A stretch of 64,000 nt of DNA from Apophysomyces variabilis (Eukaryota > Mucoromycota > Mucoromycetes > Mucorales > Mucoraceae): assembly GCA_002749535.1 (NCBI GenBank), contig MZZL01000386.1:62001-126000 (forward strand). Reading direction: 5' to 3'. A program made the translations under genes and the position numbers. This document shows, piece by piece, positions 23,196-35,061 of the stretch. A model generated the notes under the pieces. That model was not told where the DNA came from. It was given only the letters and a program-made list of their open reading frames with translations, and did no database searches. Within the stretch, counting starts at the first letter, position 1, and each line of letters opens with the position of its first letter.

Positions 23196-23842
23196 ATGTT
23201 TGGTTCCGGACCGTTTTTGAAATAAAAAAAGACATTTTGAACGTGCGTCAATAGACCTGAACATGTGCATATGGATGTTGACTGTTTTCAATTTTTGATG
23301 AACGATTGCCGAAGCGTTGAATAACAATTGGATGTGCTGATTCTCGTCGCATTCTATCTTGTAAAACAGAATATGCACGTTTCATGTGAATATGGAATGG
23401 TACCACATATTACACTTCTGGAAATCACGAAGAATTAAACATATGCTTCGGTTGTTTTGCCGTTAGTCAGTAAAACATGCGGAAAGTTCTGCTGCTGCTT
23501 AGCAATTTTTATTTTAAATGACAAGAGCCTAAGTCCATCCCCTCTATACATATCGACACATACTCAAATATATATGTTGTGCGATTTGAGTATATCGTTT
23601 CCGGAGAGTCTAATTTCCTAAAGAGCGATATATGCTGATAGCTCAATATTACACTGCCAAGTTCGAGGCCATATGTAGCATCTAAGCATTAATACGATAG
23701 CTTCGCGCATACACGTAATTTATTTTGATTATGTCAACTTTATTGCCGAGTTCACATTTTTTCCAACTGGTTCTAACTGCTCAGGCTATGGTTTTCATGG
23801 TTCAAATGTGGGTTCCAAACTGCTTTATGAATATGCAAGCCT
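23196..23842. other. Convergent gap between RPL31 and Rab GDI
   Basis: Holds both 3' UTRs. A perfect 9 bp inverted repeat, TACTCAAAT (23561-23569) and ATTTGAGTA (23584-23592) with a 14 nt spacer, sits mid-gap and could form a hairpin in either transcript. Nothing else was recognised. Confidence 0.4.
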
Positions 23843-25520
23843 TTATGCAGTTTCAGCATCTTCCTTCTTCTTAAGCACCAATGGCTCGCCTGTGACACGA
23901 CGCCACAGATCGTGCACATCATCGCACACAGTTTCGAAATGGGACGTGGCGTCGTAGGAACGTGAGATAAATACTTGATCCTTTGTACCATCTTCAATAG
24001 GTTCTTCCAGAGGCGAAACAGAGACAAACCTGTACCAATGTCATTAACATAAGAGGTAAAACGTACAAATGCTTACTTCTCGTGGATAGCACCCAGCAGC
24101 TTCAGGCCGCTTTCAATTTCCTTTTCGGGGTCGTTTGTTTCGACAATAGTTGATACAATAGCCAAATAGTAACCCTGAGCGCAGACATTGTGTGCAGCAC
24201 TAACACAAGCAACGTACACATCATGCTGACGACCAACTTCGTTTTGAGGGATCACAATCTGGACAGAGTCAATGTCCTCGGTATTGGCAATAGGATGCTT
24301 AAGCAAACAGATGGCACGGACCACAGAGCCAGTCTTTCTCGTCTTCTCACGAGCATAGGATGGATCACAAATGACCTTCTTGGCACGAGCAACCTCATCA
24401 CCCGCTTTGACACCAACAACAACACCATCCTCGTAGACAAGTTCTGTCACGTTCTTATCAAGCATATAGGTACCTCCATAAACGGCGCTCAATCTGGATA
24501 ATGTCAATGTCAATGGTCCATTCATAAAATATATACGTCCGTTTTTACCTTGCGAAAGCCTGTGGAAGGTCGCCAAGACCATAGAGAGGATAAATATAAG
24601 GACTCTTGCCATAGCGTAACACAGATGCAGCGTACAGACAGATCTTTTCAATGGTATCCTTTGCAGGCTTCTGGAGGTACGTGTCATCCAAATGGAGAGC
24701 CATAGCGTGTCCTTCACAGGATATGTCAGATAAAACTGTTCCTGTCTTTTGCCTTAGTCACTTACCGATAAACGCCTTGGTGCCTTGCTCAAGGCCAAAT
24801 TTGTTATAGGCTTCTTCCATGGTGTTCTTATTGATGTCGATGCCTGAAACAGCAAATTTTGTTCAATAAGAGAGCACAATTTCAGTAGCGTTCTGTTACC
24901 ATTGTGTGTGGAGGGATCTTCTTCTTTGTATGCTTGAGCCCACAACAGGAATTTTCTCATGCGTCGCTTCTCAAAGAGACCCATCAATGAGGAAGACAAT
25001 GCCTCTTTCTCGTTAGAAGGTACTTTCGAAATTTTTCCGCCGCGATAGACATAAGAGCCAGCAATTTGCTTGAAATCCAGGTATTGTGTGACATTAGTGT
25101 GTGTTAAAAAGCGGACAATCTCGCCGTTAGCCATCATGAATTTGGGAATCAAGTCAATATTCCAGTCTCTGTCCTTGCCAAGTTCCTCAGGTGGCTCTTG
25201 ACCTTCTCTGAACTTTTTGTAAAGCTATATATGCGGCTACATCAGACAAACTCATCATCTCCCAACCATCTGCCATATACAATGACTTGCATTACCTGAG
25301 TCAAGTTCAAGGAAGCCGACTCTCCACCATAATAGTTGTTGCGGTCCATATGCAAAACTTTTTTCCCGTCAACTGACAAGAGACCTGAGAGGATGCACTC
25401 TGTCAAGCCAGTACCAAGAACAATAACATCGTATTCCTCATCCTAAAATACCACAACGGAATATATTTAAGTACATGTGCCACAGTCTACAGGATTAAAA
25501 AAAAACTGTGTTCTTACCAT
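23843..25520 (-). CDS. GDI1: Rab GDP-dissociation inhibitor
   Basis: Extracts GDP-bound, prenylated Rab GTPases from membranes and recycles them; essential in yeast (Gdi1/Sec19). The first coding exon is only the ATG (25518-25520); intron 25443-25517 follows, then [20 protein letters not shown], the GDI/REP dinucleotide-fold motif. Further blocks: [99 protein letters not shown] and a C-terminal [20 protein letters not shown]. The order and spacing fit GDI (about 445 aa, at least eight exons); REP escort proteins have a large insert that is absent here. The chain ends [12 protein letters not shown]. Internal exon boundaries other than the first are approximate. Confidence 0.94.
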
Positions 25521-25857
25521 TTTGTGAATAACAGCAGATGAAGTCGCGAATTTTCCTGGAAGCTGAAGTTCTATTTTGTGTGAGTGTGTGTAACCAAAGG
25601 GAGTTTGGCTTACACGTCACCGGATTACCTTATGAGGAAGATATATGCAGGAAACGTGTAAGTTACTCATCCTTTTTACATTACCTGTAGCTGGCTCCTA
25701 AGTGATTTACTTGAAATAACAGGAAAAAGGACAAAAGCTTTCATTAAGACGCATATTTATTGGTTGCAATTATAAAGATCTTTATTTTAAAGGAAAGTGT
25801 ACTACTCTGAACAAAAAAAAGAGGGTTGGGGACATGTCCTCGGAAGTTTCGATTGAA
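25521..25857. other. Gap between GDI start and the acidic secreted-protein gene
   Basis: Carries the GDI promoter and the 3' end of the upstream minus-strand gene. No TATA box or other motif was recognised. Confidence 0.35.
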
Positions 25858-26970
25858 TCAGCGCTTAGAGATGCCACTAAGCTTACATAGTGCGCGGTTG
25901 GCAGCATGCATGGCAAAACCATTTAGCTTCTCCCACTTTATCTTCTGTATGATGCGGTCCGCTTTCGACTCGTGTGTATCATACCAACCGTAGTCTATTG
26001 GATCTGCGATATCAAGAGAATCATAGACCTTAAATCCTGGAGGACATTGATATCCGCCCTCTCCATCAAAACCGCTTTTGATGGGTTTGGAGCGGTCATC
26101 ACCTTGATCTACTTTCGTTGTATCCAAATCACCACCTTTATAGTCGTCTTCTTCGTCGGGCATACCTTCATCGGCGTCGTTTAAGCCATCGTCCTCGACG
26201 GGAACAACATCATCATCTTGATCTACTTTCGTCGTATCCAGGTCAGCGCCTTTATTGTCATCGTCTTCGTCGGGGATACTGCCATCGGCATTCTTTAACC
26301 CATTGTCTTCGACGGGGAGAACATCATCACTTCTGATTAGAGCTTCATCTGTGCTACTAATACCGTCATCGCTGCCTTCAAAATGACCTTCTTCCTCGGG
26401 AACGCCATGGTCTCCCTCAACATCATCCTCTCCCTTGGGAACGCCATGGTCGCCATAACCATCATCGATGTCTCCACGTTTTTCAAGATCGTTTTTCAAT
26501 GTATCTGAGAAACCGTCGCCTTCGTTTGAAGCATCCTTCTCAATATTCGCGGCTGCATCATCATCCTCAACGTCTTTTGGAGTTTCTTTGTCATTATCTG
26601 TAGAATCTTCATCCTTGTCGCCAGAATCATCGTTTTCGTGGTTATCCTTGTTGCAGTCTTTGTCCTTGTCTTCTTTGTGACTTTCCTCTTCCTGACTATT
26701 ATCGTGGTATCCCTTCTGTTCCGCGTCTCTGTCGCTGTCGTCTTCTCCCCGACGTGTAAACGATCGCCGCTTTAACACGGAGTCACGTATAGCAGAAATG
26801 ACAACAGTTTCCTTGCCGGCTCCAAACTGGTCAGTATGGACATCGTTGGCAACAGTAGTAGCACTCTGTACAGAGTTACGAGGGCTTAATCCTTGCAATT
26901 GTATCGGTGCTGCTTGCGAGGCAACGGCTAAGCAAACTGCGGTCGTAATATTGATCAATGAGAAGCGCAT
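25858..26970 (-). CDS. Secreted highly acidic protein with tandem repeats
   Basis: 370 aa, single exon. Signal peptide MRFSLINITTAVCLAVASQA. Residues about 75-300 are dominated by Asp, Glu, Gly, Lys and Asn. They contain a duplicated block of about 37 residues (PVEDNGLKNADGSIPDEDDD ... DLDTTKVDQ and PVEDDGLNDADEGMPDEEDD ... DLDTTKVDQ) and two GDHGVP units. Dibasic sites near residues 67-74 (LKRRSFTRRG) and at EKRG fit Kex2 processing. The C-terminal 70 residues are different: less acidic, with two cysteines (YQCPPGFKVYDS ... RALCKLSG), ending SKR. A Ca-binding or wall-associated role is only a guess from composition. No family recognised. Confidence 0.8.
   Translation of the reverse strand: MRFSLINITTAVCLAVASQAAPIQLQGLSPRNSVQSATTVANDVHTDQFGAGKETVVISAIRDSVLKRRSFTRRGEDDSDRDAEQKGYHDNSQEEESHKEDKDKDCNKDNHENDDSGDKDEDSTDNDKETPKDVEDDDAAANIEKDASNEGDGFSDTLKNDLEKRGDIDDGYGDHGVPKGEDDVEGDHGVPEEEGHFEGSDDGISSTDEALIRSDDVLPVEDNGLKNADGSIPDEDDDNKGADLDTTKVDQDDDVVPVEDDGLNDADEGMPDEEDDYKGGDLDTTKVDQGDDRSKPIKSGFDGEGGYQCPPGFKVYDSLDIADPIDYGWYDTHESKADRIIQKIKWEKLNGFAMHAANRALCKLSGISKR
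26070..26340. repeat. In-frame tandem duplication in the acidic secreted protein
   Basis: Two related units of about 110 bp (around 26100-26210 and 26215-26325) share long identical stretches such as CTTGATCTACTTTCGT and GTATCCA. They encode the two PVED...TTKVDQ blocks. The copies differ at several codons, so the duplication is not brand new. Confidence 0.7.
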
Positions 26971-27042
26971 GGCTTAAGAACAAAGGTATCAAAGACTAAA
27001 CTTGGACGATATGGACTCATTGCGATGACCATTTGAACAAAT

Positions 27043-27050
27043 TATTTATA
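27043..27050 (-). promoter_or_regulatory. TATA box of the acidic secreted-protein gene
   Basis: TATAAATA on the minus strand, 73 bp before the ATG at 26970. Confidence 0.6.
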
Positions 27051-29067
27051 TTATGGAGAAAGTGAACGCTCAGGGCAACTAGTATCCTTAATTTTTGTTT
27101 ACAAAAGTAAACAGAATAGGGCGATCATGCATAAACATCCCTGATATCCAGAAGCGTTCCTCGCTTATAGATGCTTTTTTGGTTTGGCATAATCATGATC
27201 GACTAAAGCAAGGAAAAGTCTTATTTTTTTTTTGATTCCATTATCGAATTCGTAATGGACAAGGAAGAATTGCGTTTTGGTCTAGGAGGCATTGTACTTG
27301 ATGGAAGATCAGCTTATGTTGGTCAAAACAATTCTGTATGCTCATGCAGCCATCATGTCCTGCAACAAACTGCTATTCCTTCAGTTATTGGTGACCAACA
27401 GCTGTACCTGCAATCACGACATTTGTAGTTAGCACACTTTGTTTAGTATATCCCTTGACCATTATTTTGCCCTGTATACGCCTCCTGGAATAGAACTCTC
27501 GCAATTGCGCGATCGTCCCAGTTAACTTGCTATTCAATGGAAAACATGAATAAATGTCAGCGAACGCCTTTATCGACTATGTTCTTTGTTCCTTTACCGA
27601 AAGCATGTCTCGGGAGGATCCTTGCGTCTAATTTGAGGGCTCTCCTTGGAGTTTTGTTCAGATCCTGACTATGCATGCATGATCGTCGTAAAGAATCATC
27701 TTCAAAGTGAAGACGCGCATCTGATTGAGCAATTTACCTGTCTTGATGACCAAGAGAAAACTGAAACTTGTATAGGTTGTCTACTGACAGCTTTGTTGCT
27801 GCTGCCCGTTTATTTTTTCAATCAACCAAATCCATTAACTTATGGTATGATAGGCAGTACAGTTCATTGATAATTTAAGACATCTTTTAGCTTTTGTTCT
27901 TTTACTTCTAATTTCACTGCACTGATCTTATGTGGGTTATAAACGCAGCCAGAAAGACGTAAGGTGCGGGCCGCGTCGCTCAGGTCGGCGAACTTCGGTA
28001 ACAGAGCTAAATCCCGTATCTGAAACAATTCCAGTATTCTAGGCTGCTTTCCATCTTGATGCTGTGTTTGGGACCGTGCATTCGACCTTCAACTACTTCT
28101 CAAGGATACGGTAACATCTATTGAATTTCCCCACAAGACACTCCATTCCCCAACATTTGTGTTAGTATGTTTTATCAGATTTCCTTCCTGATATGTACAT
28201 TGAAGGTGGATCTGTGCTTCGGTTCATGTGTCTGCTAGTAAAAAGTCCGAGTTGGCCAGTCTTCCCAGGTTTGACAAACGGAGTTTGGATTGGACCTGAT
28301 CTGTACCATCATCGATAGACGATAAGACTTTAACCATCACTGTCCAATCTTTGACGATGAGAAACAGATAACTACGTATTTCTTGTTTTTGTTGTCGTTA
28401 TTTCGTTTAATAGCGAATAAGATGAATTGTAGTAATTACTATGGCGATCGGCATGGTTATCATACTTAGGAACGGAGAGCGCTGAGAGAGAGAAGAAGGA
28501 GTAGATAGGTTGCCTATACCCTTTGTGCTTGCTTAGTGTGTTGGAGCTTTTCTATTTTTAATTCATTGATATGCATATAGTATCGTATGGTTTTTTGCTT
28601 ATTGAGCGGTCCTAAAAACGCTCTCCCCAGTGCCCCATCCAAAAATTAGTATGCCATATCTCTCTCTCTTTTCCTTTTTGCTTCCGATATATTTAGTTGT
28701 GGTTGTTCAGTTATATCGGGTGCGCAAGCACAATCGTGAATAGGGATCACATGGATTGATTCCGAAAAATAATAAACTTTCACGAGTTTGACGTTTATCT
28801 GCTTACAGAGGTTGTAAAAGGTTTGGGCAACCTTTGGACTTGCAAAATTATTCTGTTCCGATCCGGGCCGGGCCACAACCAAAATAGACAAGCTTTCCAG
28901 GGATGGCGGCCTATTTTGGCAAGGCTCCAGAGATCTTCCTTTCAATCGCAGATAAAATGACACACCCATAAAAAACTGACAATCGATACAGAGTTTTCCG
29001 AGACATCCCATTTCCTCCTCCTGCTCCTCCTCCTCCTCCCCTCCTATATCACACATACACATACATC
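27051..29067. promoter_or_regulatory. Divergent intergenic region, acidic secreted protein to ATP-citrate lyase
   Basis: About 2 kb without a supported gene. The segment 27950-28010 is locally GC-rich, and CCGGGCCGGGCC occurs near 28865. The last 50 bp before the ACL start are CT-rich. A minus-strand open frame at 28646-29062 overlaps this leader and is rejected. Confidence 0.4.
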
Positions 29068-32000
29068 ATGTCTGCAAAGGCTATCAGAGAATACGACGGA
29101 AAGCTATTACTGGCCTATCATCTCTTACGCGCCCCCGCCGCGTCCCAGTGTTCTTTGTTCCAACCAGCTGCAACCAAGTTGGCCCATATCAATGTGGACA
29201 CATCGCTGCTCAAAGATCAGGCTGCTTTTGATGCAGCACTGAAGCAACAACTTGATCAACTCGAACAAACCCATCCCTGGTTACTCACCGAGAAACTCGT
29301 GGCTAAACCTGATCAATTGATCAAACGCCGAGGCAAGCATGGCTTGCTCACACTCAACAAGGACTGGCCAGAAGCCCGCCGGTGGATTGAGGAACGTGCT
29401 GGAAAGGAAATCAAGGTAAAAACCTTAATTTGGCTTTGCTGTCAATACCTCCGTCGCACACATAACATCACATGCTGAAGACAATGTTGTTATTGTTATT
29501 ATTGTTCTAGATTGAAAGAACGACGGGTATCCTCAAAACCTTCTTAGTCGAACCCTTTGCTCCTCACCCTGCCGACACCGAATATTACATCTGTATCAAT
29601 TCTGTACGTGAAGGTGATTATATTCTGTTCACCCACGAAGGTGGTATCGATATTGGTGACGTGGATGCCAAGGCCTTGAAATTGTTGGTGAAGGTCGAAG
29701 AAGAATTGCCTACTGCCGAGAATATCAAGAAGGCTTTGTTGAAGGATGTACCAGAATCCAAGCAGGATGTGCTCGTGGATTTCATCACCCGTCTCTATTC
29801 TCTCTATGTGGATTTGCACTTTACCTATCTCGAAATCAACCCATTGGTCGTGACGGATCCTGTCGAGGGACAGACGCCCCAGGTGATGTATTTGGATCTG
29901 GCTGCCAAGTTGGACCAGACAGCCGAATTCGAGGCAGGTCCCAAGTGGGCTATTGCACGTGCACCACAGAATATCGGTCTGGCTTCCTCAGGCCAGTTTG
30001 TGGATCAGGGTCCCCCTATGGAATTCCCTGCACCTTTTGGCCGTGAACTGACACGTGAGGAGGCCTACATTCAGGAACTGGACGGTAAGACCGGTGCTTC
30101 CCTCAAGTTGACTATCTTGAACCGTGAAGGTCGCGTGTGGACTATGGTGGCCGGTGGTGGTGCCTCGGTGGTGTATTCTGATGCCATTGCCGCCCTTGGT
30201 TATGCTGACGAATTGGCCAATTACGGTGAATACTCAGGTGCCCCCACAGAGACGCAGACCTACGAATATGCTAAGACCATTTTGGATCTCATGACCCGTG
30301 GTAATGCCAATCCCAAGGGCAAGATCCTATTCGTCGGTGGCGGTATCGCCAACTTCACCAACGTTGCTACAACCTTCAAGGGTATCATTCGCGCGCTGAC
30401 AGAATTCAGACAGCCTCTGATCAACCATAACGTGCGTATCTTTATCCGACGTGGTGGACCTAACTATCAAGAAGGTCTCCGCGCTATGCGTCAGCTCGGT
30501 GCCACCTTAGGTGTCGAGATCCAGGTGTTTGGCCCAGAAACTCATATTACCGAAATTGTCCCTCTTGCCCTGCTCGGCCAGGCCTCATCCATCCAGTCTG
30601 CCGCAGCTGGCGTCTCCTCCGGTAATCTTTTCCAGGACCAGATCTTTGGTAGCGCAACACCCAGTGCCACACCCAGTGCAACGCCTTCTGCTGCCGGTAG
30701 CCCGAAGCTCAAATTGGCTGATGAAGAGGAAGACCAGAACGGAACCGGTCGCATGAGCTACTTCCCTCACCCTGAGCATGAAAAGACAGAATGGTTCCGA
30801 CCCTTCACAGCAAAGACCCGCGCCTTTGTGTACGGTATGCAACCTCGTGCAGTTCAAGGCATGCTTGACTTTGACTTTATGTGCAAGCGTGAAACTCCCT
30901 CTGTGGCGGCCATGGTGTATCCTTTTGGCGGTTCTCACGTCCAAAAGTTCTATTGGGGTACCAAGGAAACATTGATTCCCGTGTTCACTTCGCTTAAGGA
31001 TGCGGTGGAGAAATTCCCTGAAGTCGATGTCGTGGTTAACTTTGCTTCTTGCCGTTCTGTCTATGACTCGACCTGTGAAATCTTTGGTTATGCCGACCAG
31101 ATCAAGACCGTCGCTATCATTGCTGAAGGTGTTCCTGAACGACGCGCACGTCAACTTTTGCACGAGGCTGAGCGTCGCAACGTCTTGGTGATTGGTCCTG
31201 CTACAGTCGGTGGTATCAAGCCTGGTTGCTTCAAGATTGGTAACACGGGTGGTATGATGGACAACATCGTCTCATCCAAGTTGTATCGCACTGGTTCGGT
31301 CGGTTATGTCAGCAAGAGTGGTGGTATGTCGAATGAGCTGAACAACATTGTTTCGCGTACAACGGATGGTGTGTATGAGGGTGTGGCCATTGGCGGTGAT
31401 CGTTATCCAGGATCCACCTTTATCGACCATTTGCTTCGTTATGAAAAGGACCCTAACTGTAAGATGCTGGTCTTGCTTGGTGAAGTGGGTGGCGTTGAGG
31501 AGTACAAGGTGATCGAGGCTGTCCGTAATGGTACCATTACCAAGCCTGTCGTTGCCTGGTGTATTGGTACTTGCGCCAAGATGTTTACTACCGACGTTCA
31601 GTTCGGTCACGCCGGTGCCATGGCCAATTCCGATCTCGAGACAGCCGAGGCCAAGAATAATGCCATGCGAGCTGCTGGTATCATTGTCCCCGAGACCTTT
31701 GAGAAGATGCCCCAAGCTTTGGCCGACACCTACGCCAAATTGGTCCAGGATGGTGTGATTGTCCCCCGCGCTGAGCCAGAAGTACCCAAGATCCCCATCG
31801 ACTATTCTTGGGCTCAGGAACTTGGTCTCGTGCGTAAGCCTGCCAGCTTCGTCTCCACTATTGTGGATGACCGTGGTCAAGAATTGTTGTACGCCGGTAT
31901 GAGAATCACTGACGTTTTCAAGGAGGACATCGGTATCGGTGGCGTTCTTTCCCTGTTGTGGTTCAAGCGTCGCTTGCCCGACTACGCTTGCAAGTTCATC

Positions 32001-32757
32001 GAAATGGTCTTGATGTTGACGGCCGACCACGGCCCTGCTGTGTCTGGTGTAAGTAAAGAAAAATTCAATATTCTATTTGTGGATGGTAAAACTGATATTC
32101 TCTTTACTGGCTGGTCTTTAGGCTATGAACACGATCATTACCACCCGTGCTGGCAAAGATTTGATTTCTTCCCTTGTAGCCGGTCTGCTGACTATTGGTG
32201 AAAGATTCGGTGGTGCCTTGGATGGTGCTGCTAGCAACTTCACCAAGGCATATGACAGTGGCATGACTCCTCGTGAATTTGTCACCTCCATGCGCAAAGC
32301 CAACAAGTTGATTCCTGGTATCGGACACAAGATTAAGTCGCGCACAAACCCTGATATGCGTGTCGAGTTGGTCAAGGACTACGTCCAGAAGCACTTCCCT
32401 AGCACCCCAATTCTGGACTACGCTTTGAAGGTCGAGGAAATCACTACTTCCAAGAAGGACAACCTGATTCTGAACGTGGATGGTTGTATTGCCGTATCGT
32501 TTGTGGATTTGTTGCGTGAGTCGGGTGCTTTCACCCGCGAAGAAGCCGAAGAATACATGCGTATTGGTACCCTGAATGGTTTGTTTGTCCTCGGTCGATC
32601 GCTCGGTTTCATCGGACATCACTTGGATCAGAAGCGATTGAAGCAAGGATTGTACAGACATCCTTGGGATGATATCTCCTACTTGCTGCCCACTTTGGAT
32701 CCCCAGACACTTGATCCCCGACGAGTCACTGCTCGTGTCAACGTCCAAAGCAAGTAA
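29068..32757 (+). CDS. ACL1: ATP-citrate lyase, single-chain fused form
   Basis: Cleaves cytosolic citrate with CoA and ATP to acetyl-CoA and oxaloacetate, feeding fatty acid and sterol synthesis in oleaginous fungi. Three exons, 29068-29415, 29511-32048, 32122-32757; 1173 aa. The N-terminal ATP-grasp/citryl-CoA synthetase part opens [20 protein letters not shown] with [19 protein letters not shown] low-complexity linker with three SATP units (30650-30690) precedes the CoA-ligase part. The phosphorylated catalytic His is His816 in [20 protein letters not shown]. The citrate-synthase-like lyase domain ends the chain ([28 protein letters not shown]). Animals, basidiomycetes and Mucoromycota carry this fused form; most ascomycetes split it into two genes. 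Confidence 0.96.
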
Positions 32758-33419
32758 ACCCAACAATAACAAAAAAAAAGCATATCGCATTCCGTAGTTA
32801 CTTTCCTGTAAAATCTCTTCATCTTTAAAGAAGCTATGTACATTTCTTAATACTATTATTCGACACTTGACCCTGTACTTTTTCCGAAGTGATAAGTAGA
32901 AGAAATGTAGAGATAGGAGCAGCATAGTCATTTTGTCTGCCATTAAGAAAGAGAAGTCATCCTCGCGAAGCAACTGCTATGGGAATCTGTAACTACATGC
33001 TATCAGTTGCCTAGTCAGTTATGAATGTCCAATGCGGTTACCCATGATGACCAATGGTATCACATGGTATACAAACAACCCAATATTCGGGTTTCTGCAG
33101 AGTTGGTTTAGCATTTGGTCATCCGGAGAGTTAGAAGCACAAATACAATATAACAACTGCTGGCTCATAAACATTTACATGCAAGGCGTTTTATGTGAAC
33201 CTGCTTTGTAGCTGGGACATGTTAGAATTCATTTTCAGCGTGGAGTTGAATATGTTCATAGTTGTCAAATTTTATATAGAGTAACGTAAATTGTCATTCA
33301 ATAAACACTATACAAGAATCGATGCTACAAACCCAAAATTTCACTAGTGATATTTCTGTATCGGATTGTTTTGTACAATTAAAGTTTTTAAATAAGTAGG
33401 GGTATGGCTGAAAGCAGTT
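32758..33419. other. Convergent gap between ACL and phosphotransferase genes
   Basis: Contains the two 3' UTRs; CAATAAA occurs near 33299. No gene or repeat was recognised. Confidence 0.4.
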
Positions 33420-35061
33420 TCAGTTGAAGGTAGCGTATGATGGCTGTTTGTTAACCGGATCCTGAGTAACGCCGTTCTCTTGTGCCTCTAACAGAGCATC
33501 CGTCTCTGTCTCTTCTTCTGTAGACGCAACACTTCCATCTGCCTGCTTTCTCTTACGAATGACAAGACACCGTATGCCGAGGAAACGGCAAAAGCCATTG
33601 ATAACGAGGGATACCCACACTGAATAGTAAGCTAGTGCAGCAATAAATATGATCCACAGCAAACGGTATTCCCACGCCGGAGAGAGAAGATGACTATGCA
33701 CATACATCATGGTTAATGAGGAGCCAATTTTAAATTCTTATTCGCTTCTTACATTCCAAGAATTGCAGGGGCATTGACACAAACCACCATAAACCAGGGC
33801 GATGCAAGAATACTTGAAAATCCGGGAAAGTCAGATTTGGTCAGGTGGGCTAAGATGATGCTTGACGCCATCAGACCGAACAGCAGACCAAAATAGAGTG
33901 AGAATAGAATCATGTGCTGCTCTTTTAAGATGATCGAGTACGGTGATGAGAGCCAGAAATAGACAGCCAAGGAATAAGATGCAAAAGGATAGACAATGGT
34001 TGTGAAAGTGCAAGTACGACTGAGCGACTTTTCACGGCATGCCTGGTAAATAGAATAAAAGCTATCCATTCCCGCCACAGAAATTTTAGTATATATCGCT
34101 TGCTGCACGTCGTGGTAACGACTTACCATACTGGACAGTGAGTCACAACGAAGAAGAACACCATACCCCACACGAAGACATCAGCAAACGATACATTTGC
34201 AGGGAGAAAGGGAAGTAGCTGCTGAGCAGACTGTTGCCACCAGCTCGCACCTGCAGAATGTAAACGAAAAAACAAAAAAAAAGAAACAGCTGAGTTCAAC
34301 TGATACGAACCATATCTGTGAGACTTACCGAAACAGCCCGACCAAATAAAAGCCAAGCATGACACAATAATGCCTTCGGTGGGGCCATTCACGTAGCCGA
34401 GGTATAATACACCGGTGTAATATTCTTCCACCGTAGATAGGTAAAATCCTACAATGGTTATCACTAGAAGGATGGCGGTAGAGACAGAGTGACCCAAGCC
34501 CAGGGCAGCAGCCTGCAGCAGCACGACAAAGGTGCAGTTGAGAGCATCACAGCCATGGTCAAATAGCTCTCCAAGCGGGCTGGATGTGTTTGTCCGACGC
34601 GCTTGCTTTCCGTCAAGGTTATCCAAGGTAGAGTACATCCACAGACCAAAGGCGAAGCTGAAATAGAGCCACGAAGCATCGTCCGCTGGGGCAAGATCCG
34701 GCACAAAAAGGATAATCAACAAGACGTTGAACATCATAAAACCAAGGCCGATCAAAGTTATCAAATTTGGCCTACAGATAACAAAATGATAGCACCATTC
34801 GGGATGATTATTTTTCTTTTCCCTAGTTGCTATGCAAGGAACTTACGCAATCCATGTAGGTAGCAAAGTTACAGCCCAGTTCCAATAGTGTCGAAGGATA
34901 TAACGAGACACAAACGACTTGTCTTCGGCAGCATACTTGTAAAACCTCAAGTTCTCTAGCTGAACCTGAGTTGGGAAGTCGAGATCGCGCAGACTCCACA
35001 TCGCCGTCTTGTGAAAAGAAAAAAGAAGGATGCAGAAGAAGAAAAAAAAAAGGGACGACAT
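33420..35061 (-). CDS. EPT1: Ethanolamine/choline phosphotransferase (CDP-alcohol type)
   Basis: Integral ER/Golgi enzyme that joins CDP-ethanolamine or CDP-choline to diacylglycerol (Kennedy pathway). The signature D-G-x2-A-R-x8-G-x3-D-x3-D is complete in DGKQARRTNTSSPLGELFDHGCD positions (about 34545-34615). The N-terminal LENLRFYKYAAEDKSFVSRY, then HYWNWAVTLLPTWIAPNLIT, is typical of Ept1/Cpt1. Five exons are readable, with introns before PNLIT, after SGCFG, before QACREKS and before HLLSPAWEY. Multiple hydrophobic segments give about 8-10 membrane spans. The tail is acidic (EEETETDALLEAQENG). Start: ATG 35059-35061 gives a Phe-rich leader; ATG 34999-35001 (MWSLRDLDF) is the alternative and fits the family better. 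Substrate preference cannot be told. Confidence 0.9.

Noticed and set aside
27940..28020. GC-rich stretch that might be a structured RNA
   Set aside because: No cloverleaf, snoRNA boxes or consistent stem could be drawn by eye.
28646..29062. Minus-strand 138-codon frame starting with MCMCDIGGEEEE
   Set aside because: It lies in the ATP-citrate lyase promoter and leader, has no domain, and its Glu run is the complement of the CT-rich leader.
31272..32030. Long minus-strand frame of 252 codons
   Set aside because: Antisense shadow of ATP-citrate lyase caused by its codon bias.
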